Assembly (NCBI GenBank): GCA_019321725.1
Contig: CM033118.1
Span: forward strand, 9,760,071-9,824,070
Origin: Paulownia fortunei
Taxonomy: Eukaryota; Streptophyta; Magnoliopsida; Lamiales; Paulowniaceae
Length of the DNA: 64,000 nucleotides
Direction of reading: 5' to 3'
Part shown: one piece after another, positions 1-12,222 of the stretch
Numbering within the stretch: the first letter of the stretch is position 1
How the letters are laid out: each line of letters begins with the position of its first letter
Made by a program: the position numbers and the translations under genes
The notes under the pieces: generated by a model
What the model saw: the letters and a program-made list of their open reading frames with translations, nothing else
Databases searched by the model: none
What the model was told of the DNA's origin: nothing

Positions 1-517
1 TTTGCATACCTAAGAGTGTGCATGGATTTGCATGCTTTTATGATTATTGGCCATTAGATTATAGTGTTGTGCAGAGCTCTTTTCTAGTATATGGGATAGT
101 AGCATTGGTTAGAGGCCTAAGAAAGAAATGATTTTGAGAGAAATGTTTTGATGCATGGAATTGCATTGTGGGTATAGCATTTTGAGATGCATGATTTGAT
201 ATTGTGGATTATTCTTTGACATGCATAATCTTTACTTGCTGAGCGTTAGCTCATATAGTTTATGCATTATAGGTGAGTTTGGTTATACTTGATACCATGG
301 ACTTACTAGGCAAGCTGTTGGGGTTCCTACAGGTTCTGATGGTTAATGTATATAGATGATGACCTGTTGGGTTGTGTTGTGGGCATATTCTAATTTTTAC
401 ATTCATTATTATTATGTAAATTGTTGACTATATATAAACAGTGATTTTTCTATATACAGGATTATATGTGAGAAAACACTTTACTGTTTCTCAAAGTGCT
501 ACATTTGACAAAAGTAA

Positions 518-550
<33 letters not shown>

Positions 551-664
551 TGCACATACATGTGCTACGTTGTCAAAATTATTGTTATACCAATTTCTAT
601 ATTTAGTGTTGAGGGTGTTACAATATGTCATTGAAATACTTATCTTAGGAGTTAAATAAGTGGG
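1..664. other. Unassigned AT-rich stretch, possible LTR debris
   Basis: No coding region can be supported here. Around 236-285 a plus-strand stretch reads like the 'gctgagcgttagctca' block seen in some plant Gypsy LTRs, and a reverse-oriented counterpart may lie near 39640. That is inference only. Near 660-671 the string 'gggtctgctat' resembles the LTR edge at 8474-8484, so the 3' LTR of Copia-A may once have ended here. Confidence 0.3.
517..550. repeat. (TA)n(CA)n compound microsatellite
   Basis: About ten TA units run directly into six or more CA units. The apparent reading frame across it is low complexity and not a gene. Confidence 0.9.
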
Positions 665-769
665 TCTGCTATATTTTTTCCTCAGAAAAGTCTTTCCATA
701 CTAATGTTTCCTCTCCCAACGATTTTCAAAATTATGGTATTACTAATCTATTTCTGCTTAGATCCTTTG

Positions 770-2100
770 ATAAGTCATTGGCTTCTTTGCTTGTTCAATA
801 GCCCCATTGTTATTGCAGTACTCTGGAACTTAATCAATAGTTATTGGAATTATATCCTATACTTGGATAAAGTTTTCAATACAAACAATCTCTTTTCGTA
901 GCAACGCATGCCATGACGTATTCAACCAGGTGGTGGATCCATAATTATTATAAGCTTGGAACTCTTTTAAGTTAACCATCCCACCATTTAGGATGAACAC
1001 GAATATATAAATAAATTTCAAGTCATCCACTTTGGACTAAAAACTAGATGAAGCATCTTAGTTTTAGTTCTCCATAATTGTACTCTAATAAGAGATTATT
1101 AGTGCTTTGTAAGTATTAAAGATAATCTTTACAGCTTTCAGCATTTTTTGCATTAAATTGATAGATATCTACTCATGACACTCAGAGCATTTTTGATATC
1201 ATTTCACATATATAGATTTGCATATTTTATGTTTCTAATCCCAGATGTAAAAAATATGTGAGTCATTCTTTCTATTTCTTTCAGAAGTCCTTGGGGCTAT
1301 TGATTCAAAAAAGAAATCACATGACTCAAAAAGCAAAAATATATCCTAATGGTTCTTCCGTGTTAAACTATTTTAGCATCTAATCTATGTATTTAGACTT
1401 AGGATAATCTAAGCATCCTTTTAGATCTATCTCTATAGATCTCAATCCCAATCCTTGGGATGCTTATCCTAAACCTCTCATGGAGAACTTAGTAGAGGAT
1501 AAGTCTCGGTTGATTACAACATTCCTACATCATCCCTATAAGTAGAATATCATCAACGTAAAACACAACACACATCACCATGTTCCCACTAACCCTCATT
1601 TACACACTTGGTTCATCCACATTCCTAAAGAAATTAAACCACTTGATTGCATTAGGGAATCTAATGTTCCATATTCGAGAAATTCATTTCGAGTCTTTAA
1701 TGGATCTCTAAAGCTCGCAAACCTTTTTTGCTTAATTCTATTTAATTTGAAGACCTAATACTGCTTAATTTATATTCCATTCTCAATACCTCTATTGAGA
1801 AAAGCGATCTTTATGTCTCTTTGCCATATCTAGTAGTCATAATACGTAGATATAGCCAGTAGGATTTGAATAGACTTTAGCATCACATTTGGTAAAAGGT
1901 CTTCTCAACAATCAACACCTTGACTTTGAGCGTAACCTTTATCTACCAGTCATGCCTTTATAGGTCACCATCTCCCCATTTTCTCTAGTTTTATATTTTT
2001 GTACACCCAATTACCGCCAATGGGAACCGTTCCTACTAATGGGCCTACCAAGGTCAATACCTTATTGGAGTATATAGATATCCATTTCAGATTGCATGGC
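770..2100 (-). pseudogene. Copia-A reverse transcriptase/RNase H pseudogene
   Basis: The reverse complement of 1549-1560 encodes Tyr-Val-Asp-Asp, the RT catalytic motif, inside a hydrophobic context typical of copia RT. The region around 1985-2100 matches the start of the RT domain as seen in Copia-B (18650-18790). The segment 770-1000 corresponds to the RNase H region that is continuous at 17512-17720 in Copia-B. Many in-frame stops make this non-functional although the YVDD itself survives. Confidence 0.7.
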
Positions 2101-2389
2101 ATTTCTCTATCTTCTAAAGTTGATATCGTATATCATTGCTCCTTACTTGGATCAATATTCTAAAGGGAGATCCTACTTGTTGTTATCTAACAAGAGTCCT
2201 TTATCGTATAAGTGGCACCAAGGTCCTTTCAGATCTCCTTAGAGGTTGTGTATTAGAAGTTTTAGTAATTTGTCTATGCTTTATTGCTACTCCTGGACCA
2301 ATTGTGCTTCTTGAACTCCTTCAAACTCTATGATCTAGCCATTTCTATCCTATAGAAATTCCTTATTCTCAAGAAGGTGGCGACCCTAA

Positions 2390-2990
2390 AAAACAAACTC
2401 CTTTGTCCTTAGGGATCAAAGAAATTATATCCATTAAATTCTTTGGATACCCCATAAATTTACATAAGCTGAATTCACATCTAACTTATCTCCCACTAAC
2501 TGCATTAAAGAATCAAGCCCCGTTATACCCTTATATATGTGAATACATGGGTGTCTTTGCCACATCATATCACATATGATGTTTTTGGACACCTACTTAA
2601 ATGATATTCTTAGTTAATAAGAATATCAACAATTTTAGGGTGAATTCCCAGAATGAGGGAGAAAATAAATAAAACTTAACATGGATTCAGTTAAAGAGAG
2701 AATCTAATTCTCCGTTAGATAATCAAAGAACTTACCACCTTAGTATTCTCGTCCTTGATCACATTGATGAATTTAATACTCTAGCCGACTTAATTCTCTA
2801 CTTCATGCTAAAATTCTTTGAATCTTTCAAAGTATCTTAGAATAATGAAGTAAGAATAGTTTGCTTGTACACTAACAATTAGTAGACATGCATATGTCCC
2901 TTTGGATCAAATCCAAAGGAGTGTTCTACTCCATTTATCTCATAAATGGTGATTTGGTCATTTTTCCCTTGAGACAAGATTTACAAGCCG
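2390..2990 (-). pseudogene. Copia-A integrase pseudogene
   Basis: Minus-strand text around 2745-2765 reads Cys-Asp-Gln-Gly-Arg-Glu-Tyr, a decayed form of the second catalytic Asp motif of copia integrases (usually S-D-x-G-G-E-Y). The block at 2930-2990 corresponds to the GAG-pre-integrase tail (C-x2-C-x-K-G-K context) found at 19760-19820 in Copia-B and 47230-47295 in Copia-E. The frame is broken by several stops. Confidence 0.6.
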
Positions 2991-3149
2991 ACACCTCAGG
3001 CAAGTCCAAGCGGTCAAGCAAATGTACTATCTTTTTGAACTCTTTCTTTAGAGCTATGACCTAATCTAGCTTTCCTTAAGTATGCACCTATTCATTATCT
3101 ACTTCTAATGTTACTTTGTTGATTATGTAGCATGGATTCAGGATTGTAT

Positions 3150-3480
3150 AGTTCATTTGTCAATGTAGCAAAGACAAACAACCAATACTACCTTAATCCC
3201 ATCCAGAGTCAAGTGAACATTCCTATAGCCAATAAAGCAATGGTTGCCTTATTTTCAAGCTTAAGGATTGTCCTTATTTTAGTCTCCATTTTCTTGTCAT
3301 CCTTTGCAACCCCTTGCAAAGATAGGATCATATCTGATCTCTAATACCAAAGAAAAATTTATCAACCTTAACGGTTGATATCAACAAATTGTAAAATTGA
3401 GTTAAAACCCCTTTGAATTCAATTAAGCAAGTTAATACATGCACTTCCTCTTCCATGCCCTAAATATCTACAATGGTGAC
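3150..3480 (-). pseudogene. Copia-A zinc-knuckle/protease remnant
   Basis: This segment is the minus-strand counterpart of the roughly 640-bp module that is repeated at 42911-46155. It covers the spacer, the protease start ('gatatcagat' region near 3330-3350) and the CCHC area near 3450-3480, and is heavily mutated. It matters because it shows the single-copy arrangement from which the later array was amplified. Confidence 0.5.
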
Positions 3481-4441
3481 AAACATCGACACTTTTTTAG
3501 ATAGATTGAGCTCGTAAAGTTGTTTGTTTGTCTAGATTATCCTATGTGGAATTACTAGTGATAACAATTATCCTATGCGAGGCAGAAAACTAAGCATTCA
3601 TTCTACTAATATCCATTTATGATTTGGTCTTTAATCATAAATATCTCTCACTATTTTATTCAAATCCTATCACCCTCTAGATGGAAATTCAGGAAATCTA
3701 ATTTTCTAGTTGGCATGAGGTCCAATTAGCCTTGCTATACACCCTAATTTTATATGCCCATAAGACAAACATAAAAGGTAACTTAGCTAACAACATTAGT
3801 AATTGCATCTCCATACAACCCTCAAGCTATTTTGCACCCTAAGTTTTTGAGTCCATATGGTTCTAAGTGTCAAGCATCACCCAACAAACATCCAAGTAGA
3901 TGGAGCATCAAAATAGTCTCATGACTCATAGCCAACGATAAAGACGAGTTCACCCCATGAGCATCACAATGCTTAGTAGTAGTTATAGCTTGTCTAAACT
4001 TAGCACATACTACAAGCCAACGGACTAAATACGGTAGTGTATCGGCATGCCACTACTTTTTATGAAAGGTATGGATGATTGGTTCCCACCCAATATTGCC
4101 CATTTACGCTTGACATTGAACAAATTAAGGTTCTCAACATTACGCTTGACATCAAAAAACTAATTTTCTTGATCAAGAAATCAACTTTTTGATTTTATAT
4201 TTCTTGCTACATTTCAAGAAATTCAATATTTCACAATCTTGAAAATCTTGAATCAAGAAATCTAATTTCTTAATTTGTCTCGTTTCTTAAAATATTTTAA
4301 TAATTAAAATGATAAATAAAATTATTCGTAAACAAAGAAATAATTTTGATTATATCAAAATGCATATATAAATATTTAATTTATCACATAACATTAAATA
4401 AATATAATCATAAAGGTATCAAAAATATGTAAGCTAAACTC

Positions 4442-4450
4442 GGATACCAC
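4442..4450 (-). other. Primer binding site, tRNA-iMet type (Copia-A)
   Basis: 'ggataccac' is the reverse complement of GTGGTATCC, a decayed TGGTATC-type PBS placed directly beside the LTR edge. The better-preserved equivalent is at 50077-50089. Confidence 0.6.
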
Positions 4451-6302
4451 TACTGGGATTATGTGCCACGAGTTGCGAAACATAACAAAAATTTAAAAAT
4501 CAGAAACTACACATAAAACATAATAATAAGACATCCTAGTACCTATGTGATGGATCAAACTATCCATTTTAGTACCTTGTGTGGGAAAGTTTCAGAAACA
4601 TTACCTAAATTGCACTTTGGCAGATGTAGGGATTGAAATAATTCAAATTGTTATCCCATCACTAACCAATCTCCAATTTCTTCAATTCAAACCCCTTTGA
4701 TTGAAAATTTATTTGCTTCTAAGATCCTAAATGTTATCCCTCTAACAGTATCCACACCTTAGATGCCCACTCGCAATGAATCACATGATATTAGTCTTTG
4801 CAATAATTCTATCTGAGAACGATTTTGTTTGGAATAAGAATACACTAACAATTAGTATTTTAGGCATTTAATTTAATTTTGAATTCAATAATTGTATCAA
4901 GAATAAAACTAGATAAAATGTTGGCGAACATTTTGGAGATAGAAAGAGAAAGAAGGGACGAATATTTGTAGATAATGAAAACATTTTTTTTCAAGAGAGA
5001 TGGGTTGTTTTTCACGTCTTTTTTACAGCAGAAAATCTGTTGTGTAATCCCCCCAATCCAAGAGGGTTCCTAAAAGGTCTCCTTCATGTCCCTTCCATGT
5101 TGGACTCTCATTCCTTCCTTATCTCCAACTCTATTGGGAAGTTTTCTTATCTCATAAGGATTTTCCTCTTTTCTTATTGCCTCTGTAGAGTTAAATTCCC
5201 AATCCAAATTCTTCTAGGAATCTCCAATTTCCTATTGGGCTTCCTACAAGTCCACACTTAAAGGGCCTAGGCCTAATTAATTAATTAAGCTCTAGTTTAA
5301 ATGATCCAATTAGTTAAATTAATTAGGCACATCTTAATTAATCCAATTAAGATCTCTAATCTAATTAGGTCAAATCAATTAATCTAATTAATTAGTTGAA
5401 TTAATTCAACACTAGAATTGATTTAAGCCCTATTAGTTAATCATATTAATTAATTTAATCCAATACTTGGATTAATTTCTAGGCTAAAAAAGGACTTGTC
5501 CAAGTTTTGTGTGTGACCCCTTAGGTTTAGTCTTAGCGAGTTATGGGCTTGCAACTCTTGTGACAAGGTTGAATAATTAATTATGGCTATTAATTAATTC
5601 AATTAATTAATACTCTTGGAATTAATGGGTTAATTCCAAGAACCCACAAGTCATGGCAAGCACCTACCAATACATCATGACTCCTAATCTTACGTGAAGA
5701 TGTGAACCTATTCCAATTACGAATACCATGCAAGTTCAGTCATTCCATGGACAAATCTCCTAATTGAGCTTAGGCCATGGATTATTAGTCGAAACCCTAC
5801 TAACTCAATAACTAAATATCCAATTCTAGTAGTTTGACTCGATGATGAACAATTAGAAAATCCTTTGTCTAATTTTCATCCAGCCTTGGCCTAAGATGTT
5901 AGAGTCAAGTACAATAAAATACATGTGAGATTCACCTATTCATCTAAATAGGTGACAGATCCTTTGTTAACCACTAATTAACCTCCATACATGAAGATGT
6001 TACACCCAACATAAACCTCTTGTGGTTGTCATGCAATTAGGAAATACATCAAGTGCAACATGTCACGCATAAAGTTACCATAGTGCCTCAAGTCCAAAAA
6101 CTAATTCTTGCACTATCATAATGAGAAAATTTCCATTCGATAATAGAATATTTCCAATTGGATATTTCCAGGTGGGATAGTTTAGTGTATTTGTTCCTCA
6201 ACAAGCACCTGCATGCATATACTAGTGTCTCCACACCAATGTCTATGGAATGAGGCATCCTATTTTTGAGCCTGCATCATATGTGCAAGTCTTATCGGAT
6301 CA
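4451..6302 (-). repeat. Copia-A 5' LTR, truncated
   Basis: It begins at the PBS with TACTGGG (TGTTGGG in Copia-E) and shares ordered blocks with the LTRs at 6306-8490, 20681-21735 and 50091-52001. These include the 'gtgtgtgacc' block at about 5509-5518, an ATTAATTA-rich stretch at 5270-5480, and the 'atggaatgaggcatcc' block near 6250. The far end is missing and Copia-B's LTR starts instead. Confidence 0.7.
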
Positions 6303-6305
6303 TTG

Positions 6306-8490
6306 TGTTGAGTTCACTATAGATATGGGATGTGCACAACATAATTTAAAAAATTAATTTACAAGTAAACACATGCAACAATAATTATTATTTCACCCCA
6401 AGTTCGCAGCGATTCTAACGATCGCGTGTTTTTGATAGTTTTACAAAGCAATGTAAATGAAGTTTTAGATTTTACCTTTAAAGCACTCCAATTGCTATAG
6501 TGTGTGTAGCAATCAATTGCTATAGATCACTGAAGTAGTTCACAAGGGATCAAATTGCCCCCCCTCTAAAGAAAGTCCACACGATTGGACAAGAACATGG
6601 AATTAAAACATTGGTAGTGGTTTTAATTCTTATATTGATCTAGTTTGGAATGCCTATGTGAGAACTAATTCTTAATCCAACTTGTGGAGTCAATAATTCA
6701 ATACTTGTATAATCATATGGGATTCTTTTGATTATAATGGAAGAAGTGTTTGGGAGAGAAAAAGTGTTAACAAGAAAAATAATTTTTTCTCTTCTTGGGA
6801 TAAATACATCCCCTCAAATTTTCGGCCATCTCAAGACATATAGGTGCCTGAAAAATTATTCCCTAATTTTTCATCCTTTCCCATATTTTCCATGTGTTGA
6901 AATTAGTTTTTGGAAGAGTCAAAACTCTTCAAAAATAACCAATTCAATCAACTATTGTCCTTGGATATATGTGGCCAATTTTGTGGACTTCTACAAGCTA
7001 TAAAATCAATCTCTCTCTCTCTCTCTCTTTTTGATTGTGTTGGACTTTTCCAATGCAATCAAGATAGAGATATCTTATATCTATAATTATCTTCATAAAA
7101 CAATTAATAAGAAAATCATATTATCTTTTTTTTTTTCTCTTCTAATAATTCAAGTGGGCCTAAAAATGAGCCACTTTAATTTTGGGCATGGACTTTTACA
7201 AAGTGCATCAATTAATCCAATTAATCAAATTTACCAAATTTTAATTAATTGATCCAATCAATTAATTATTTCAGTCCAATTGGGCTTTCTAATCTTATTA
7301 GGTTCAATTAAATAATTTCTTTACTTAATTGAATAATTAATTCAACCCATTGAATTAATTTAAGTCCCAAATTAATCTCTATTAATTAATTAAATTCAAC
7401 TACTTGGACAAATTCCTAAATTAGAAATGCTCCATTCCAATTTTTGTGTGACCCTTTCGGTTCACAACTAACCTACTAGTGGGTTTACAACATTTGCAAC
7501 TTATGAATAACAATTATTCTAACTAATTAATTCGCTTGGAATTAACTTCTTAATCCCAAGAATATCACTATCCATGAAAACATCTAACAAGTAGTCATGA
7601 CAAACTAGTCTTAGGTGAAATAACGTGTAAACATATTTCTGTTGCGAGTGTCATACACGTACAGTCCTTCTGTCATCTAATCTTTCGATTAAATCTAGGG
7701 TATGGTTTATAAGTCGAAGCCCTAATTGATTAAATAACTATGTTTCCATTTCAAGTTGTAAATAACTCATGATGAATTGTTAGAAAAACCCGTCTAGCAT
7801 TCATCCTACCTTAGCTAAGGACTTTTGAGTAATAAACTATGAAAACATAGGAATTTTACTTGTTCTACCAGACAAGTGATGGATCCTTTGTTGGCTACTC
7901 ATTAACCTCCATACATGTTAATGCAACATCCAGTCCCTTTTGTGATTGTCAAGCGATCAAAAAATACATCAAAACGAAAATGATATGCATAATGCTATCA
8001 TGGTGCCTCAAGTCCAAGAACTAATCGTGTTTTATCATAACAAGAAAATTCTTATTTCGACAGACAACGTTTTCAACTAAGAATTTCCAGCGAGCCTGTT
8101 TAGTGTACTTGTTCTCTAACAAGCACCTACATACATGCACTAGCATCACTACGCCAATGTCCATGGAGCGAGACATCCTCCTCATACGAGCATGCATTGC
8201 ATGCCCGACTGTATTAGTCTATTTGTTATCACATCTCAAAAAACCCTTAACTTGGAACTTATTTAAGACCAAAGCCTTAGAGGCACATTCCATGATCGCT
8301 ATCATATGCGCGACTATTCCCCATAGCTAAATTTGCTCTAAGGACTTTATCTAATGCGCAAAAAGAAAATGTGAGACATAAGATTAAGAAAGTGTATTTT
8401 TATTAATACAATTCCCAATAAGATTATTTTACAAAAGAAAAGAGTACAATACACCAATCTAATTGGGACGCTGGGTCTGCTATTCTAACA
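6306..8490 (-). repeat. Copia-B 3' LTR (about 2.2 kb)
   Basis: It starts TGTTGAGTTCAC and ends TATTCTAACA, giving TGTT...AACA termini. The end of Copia RNase H and a purine-rich stretch (minus strand AAGTAAAAGAA) abut it on the right. Internal landmarks are a (CT)n tract at 7009-7028, an ATTAATTA-rich block at 7200-7400 and the 'gtgtgacc' block at 7445-7455. The length is large for Copia LTRs. Confidence 0.75.
7009..7028. repeat. (CT)n microsatellite
   Basis: About ten CT units inside the Copia-B 3' LTR. Confidence 0.85.
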
Positions 8491-8504
8491 TTCTTTTACT
8501 TGCC

Positions 8505-8720
8505 CAAGCTCCAATTACCTATGTATCTAAGGCCCATCTTCTCGAGATGTTCGTTGAATACCTTCTATGCTAAGGGCTTAGTTAATAGGTCTACTACATT
8601 TTCTGCTAAAACAACTTGATCCACAACAACATTGCCTCTACTAAAGTTCTCTTTGATCAAGTGATATCATCTCATTATGTGCTTGGATTTTTGATGAGAT
8701 CTTAGCTCGTTTGCTTGTCC
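8505..8720 (-). pseudogene. Copia-B RNase H C-terminal end
   Basis: Minus-strand translation gives the closing segment of a copia polyprotein. It has an L-T-K-P-L motif, then K-V-F-N-E-H-L-E-K-M-G-L-R, stopping just before the 3' LTR. The same ending is seen in plus orientation near 33969-34025 in Copia-C. The frame is cut at 8720 by Gypsy-1. Confidence 0.75.
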
Positions 8721-8725
8721 AATAG
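8721..8725. repeat. Target-site duplication AATAG, left copy (Gypsy-1)
   Basis: AATAG directly precedes the Gypsy-1 LTR terminus (TATTCATG). The matching copy is at 17509-17513. Confidence 0.85.
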
Positions 8726-9812
8726 TATTCATGAAATATTTTACAAACCGTAAGTGGACGGTGTCAAGTTTTAATACTACAGTGAGTTGAGTATCGTATC
8801 TACAAGGATTGTAATAAAAAATTACAGCAAGTATTGTAGTTCAAATATTCCTAATTTTATCTAGAAAATCAAGTGATGATGGGTAAAAAAATGCAAAGAC
8901 AAGAGTGGAGTTCTTAGAAGTAATACAACAAACACCTTATGAACAAGAAATTCTAGGGGAATGACTAATCTAATTATCACCTTTGTTCTTCCTTCCAAAA
9001 CATACCAATTAAAGTCAATAACACATGTAAGTTAAGAATTTCTAAGCTCAACAATTATCTCTCTCGAGTGCCGAATTGATTATGAGTTCGAATATGAATT
9101 TCAATATCTCTATAAAAAACTCAAGAATAAAACTCTGCAAAAGTTCAATGAATTCTTCTTCAAAATTTCAAAGGATTCATAAGCTTTTCAACTCTATGAT
9201 TCCTAGGTTATGTTATCTTTATGATCATGTATAATCATCCATCTCTTGAGTATAGAATCTCATACATCAAACACTCTCAATTAATAGCCAAATAATCAAG
9301 ATGCAATACTAAGAAAGATAACAAAAACAAGATGAATAACTTGAACTAATATTGTTTGAAATTCAAAACATAAGATCAAATAAAGTTAAATCATCCTCTA
9401 GAATTAAATATTTAGTTCATCATGTATGAATATAACTTCAAGAAATACATAAGAAAGAACATGGAAATTGTTCACCATTTTGTAAAGTGAGAGGAATGGT
9501 TGAAACTCTCATTTTCTCCAAAAATGGTTCTTTCTCTCCAAGAATCTCCTCCTTTTGTGTAGCAAAACTCCTTCTATCAAAAACAACTTCTCACATCCAA
9601 AAATACCTTTAGAGGCTCTTTGGGGTCCTTAAAATCAGATGGGAGATGCCCTAAGGAGGACTAAAAACCCATTTTTTCCCTTTTATCTGCGTGGTAATGC
9701 ATAGATGTTGACTAGATAGCTAGGCATTGAACTTTCGGTCCAAAACCTATTTCTCCAGTGTATATAGCCTCTTTAAATCGAGTTTTCACCACTTTCTAAG
9801 CCAAACTTATAA
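8726..9812 (-). repeat. Gypsy-1 3' LTR, internally deleted
   Basis: It aligns with 15945-17042 of the 5' LTR, then jumps at 'ctaagccaaac' to the last nucleotides 'acttataa'. About 458 bp present at 17043-17500 are missing. The polypurine tract follows at 9815-9825. Both LTRs have visible substitutions relative to each other, so the insertion is not recent. Confidence 0.8.
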
Positions 9813-11376
9813 AATACCCCAAAACTTGAAGATTTGCTTGTTCTCAAGCATCAAATATGAAATTATCAATAACATCATGTTACCAAAGTCAGGAAAGATT
9901 TTCCAAACATCTCATCTCAAAAGATTAGAAAATATACCAACTTTACATGTTAACATGCATATTGGTTTCACTTAACTTCAAGGTCTTGTGCGTGTGAGCG
10001 TGAAAGTAGCAGTTTAACAACTTTCATTTATCATCCGATAGGTTTATAAAGCTAACTACTCATATTTGATCCACTTTTGAAGTGCTTACCAAACTCCATA
10101 GACTTGTTTTTCATACTAGTCTCCACTAATGTAAGTAGATCATAGCATCAAAGATCAAAAGGACTTCCAAACCTTGTATTGTGAGGCTTGGGTAATGGTG
10201 GGAATATATGGAAAATTGTAGCTAAAAATTACCCATTTTACACAATCATACTAGAACCTTTATGAATAAGCACCAACTTCTTCATCAATCCCTTCATTTT
10301 TCTTTATTGAACATCCCATTTTCTTTTCTTTTTTTTATCTTGGATTACCCCTAAACTTATTTCTTTTATTTTTTGCAATGGGGGTCTATTTGTTTTAGGG
10401 AGTTCAAATCATACACCTCAATTCATAATCTCTTCATTTTCATCATATTTCAATCTTTTCTTCTCTTCAGGTTTGTTTCTTTTTTTTTCTTTTTTTTAAT
10501 ATAACAATTCATTCAAGAATGATTAAGTAAATGAGATGAAAAAGGGTAGAATATTGGATTTTTTTTATAAAGCTCGATAATGTGTATAGAGTGTCCAAAG
10601 AATTATTTCAATTGGCTCAAGCGGGGACACTAAGAAATAATTCAAGTATAGGTTGGCTTGAAAGGCTCAAACGGTCCAAAAATGGCCTAAATCATCTCCT
10701 TAATGTTATACCACCTAGGATTTTGCCTCGACTAGTGATTAAGCAAGTTCTATAGATTAGTGGGATCATTTAGGAAATAATTAGATCTTGTAAACTATCT
10801 CTAAATAATTAAATGTAACTCAACAAACTACTTAGTGCATCAAGATTCACAAGACCTCATAAAGTAAATAAAATCAATTTTTTATGTTTAGACATGTAAA
10901 CAAACGTATATATTTTAATATCCATTTTTTTTAAAACATGCATATTATTCATCACTAAACTTGACAATCAATAAACTAAACAAGTCAATGAACGAAAACA
11001 AGCTACAAACAAGCATTAAACATCTCAAACAACAAGTAATTATCCTAAACTCCCCCCAAACTTAATATAAGCGTTGTCATTAATGATTGAGAGAATTGTA
11101 AAATCAGAGGACTTTTTTGAAAATGGGTGGTGTTCTTTTGGAATTAAAAACCTGCTCTTTTTTTTGTTTGGTATTTTCAACATTTAGCCTACAAAAATGA
11201 GTAAAATATCAAGGAACAATCATCATGATATGAAATAATACATGAATAACAAGAATTAAAGCAACACACACAAAAATAAGAAAATAGAGATTGGGTTGCC
11301 TCGCAAGAAGCATTTTGTTTAAAGTCTTTAGCTAGACTGAAATTGAATACTTTATGTTGCTTCCCCAAGTGGAAGA
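9813..11376 (-). other. Gypsy-1 3' non-coding region with polypurine tract
   Basis: 'aataccccaaaac' at 9813-9825 is the reverse complement of a GTTTTGGGG polypurine tract adjoining the 3' LTR. The remainder is T-rich with no supported frame. The stretch at about 10640-11340 is recognisably shared with Gypsy-3 at 52220-53060 (for example 'ggttgcctcgcaagaag' against 'ggttgcctcccaagaag'), so it is a conserved non-coding part of the family rather than a later insertion. No env-like frame is visible. Confidence 0.6.
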
Positions 11377-11604
11377 TTAGATATCTTCAAAAATTTCATT
11401 TTCGTAATAATGTTTCAATCTTTGACCATTGACACAAAATAATATGTCATCCTTACCTTTGACCTCAATCGCCCCAAATGGAAATGTCTTGTTGACAATG
11501 AAGGGACCAAACCATCTAGATTTCAATTTTCCTGGAAAAAGTCTTAATCTATAATTGAAAAGCAACACAAGTTGTCCGGGTTGAAATTCTCTTCTCAAGA
11601 TCAT
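11377..11604 (-). pseudogene. Gypsy-1 integrase C-terminal segment
   Basis: A 75-codon frame containing 'FQPGQLVLLFNYRLRLFPGK' followed by 'LKSRWFGPF', the typical G-x-x-V-L-L...F-P-G-K-L-x-S-R-W-x-G-P-F end of Gypsy integrases. It is separated from the integrase core by a stop near 11610. No chromodomain follows. Confidence 0.8.
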
Positions 11605-11613
11605 TTTGTCATG

Positions 11614-12222
11614 TTATTGTTTTATTTTTTCTCTATAGATTTTAGCATTTTCATAGGCATCAAGCCTAAATTCCTCCATTTCATTGAGTTGCAACAATAT
11701 TTTTTCTCCAATTGCCTTTGTATCAAAATTTAATTGTTGTGCAACCCATTGTGCTCTATGTTCTAGCTTGACGGGGAGGTGAGAAGTTTTTTCATAAACT
11801 AATCGATAAGGAGACATATCTATAAAAATTTTATATACTGTGCGGTATGCCCACAATGCATCATCAAGCTTATGTGCCCAATCCTTTCGATTAATGCTTA
11901 CTATTTCTTCAAGGATTTGCTTCAATTCCTGATTTGAGATTCCAGCTTGTCCATTTAATTGAGGATGGTATCTAAGAGCTATCTTGTGTCTTATACCATA
12001 CTTAGCTAAAAGGTTATTAAATATTTTATTACAAAAATGATAACCTTCATCACGTACAATTGCTCTAGGTGTGCCAAAACGAGTGAAAATATATTTGTGC
12101 AAGAATTTAAGCACTATCTTGGCATCATTAGTAGGTGTGGCAATTGCTTCTATCCACTTAGAGATATAATCCACAGCGAGAAAAATATATGATCGGCCAT
12201 TTGATGGAGGAAATGGTTCCAT
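11614..12222 (-). pseudogene. Gypsy-1 integrase catalytic core, Glu to Gly
   Basis: This 202-codon frame holds most of the rve-type core. The first catalytic Asp lies in the adjoining frame just upstream (minus-strand G-I-D-F-M near 12225). The second Asp is in V-R-D-E-G-Y-H-F near 12050. The third position reads Asn-Gly-Gln-Ala-Gly-Ile-Ser at 11941-11943, where related elements have Glu. The core is therefore both frameshifted from its N-terminal part and missing the last acid of the D,D,E triad. Confidence 0.8.

Larger units (their letters stand above)
665..6302 (-). mobile_element. Copia-A: decayed Ty1/copia LTR retrotransposon
   Basis: Read on the minus strand the order is 5' LTR (6302 to 4451), PBS (4450 to 4442), leader, gag zinc-knuckle/protease remnant (about 3480-3150), integrase (about 2990-2390), reverse transcriptase (about 2100-1240) and RNase H (about 1200-770). 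Each block can be aligned by eye with the equivalent block of Copia-B (17520-20670) and Copia-E (46156-50091), so they belong to one family. Stops and indels are frequent and no long frame survives. The 3' LTR is absent or unrecognisable below 670. The right end of the LTR is cut where Copia-B begins. Confidence 0.75.

Noticed and set aside
441..659. 72-codon frame with a Tyr-Ile and Thr-His repeat
   Set aside because: The repetitive residues come from the TA/CA microsatellite. There is no homology to anything I recognise and the flanks are non-coding.
9727..9975. 82-codon plus-strand frame across the Gypsy-1 LTR edge
   Set aside because: It crosses the LTR/polypurine-tract boundary on the strand opposite to the element and has no motif.
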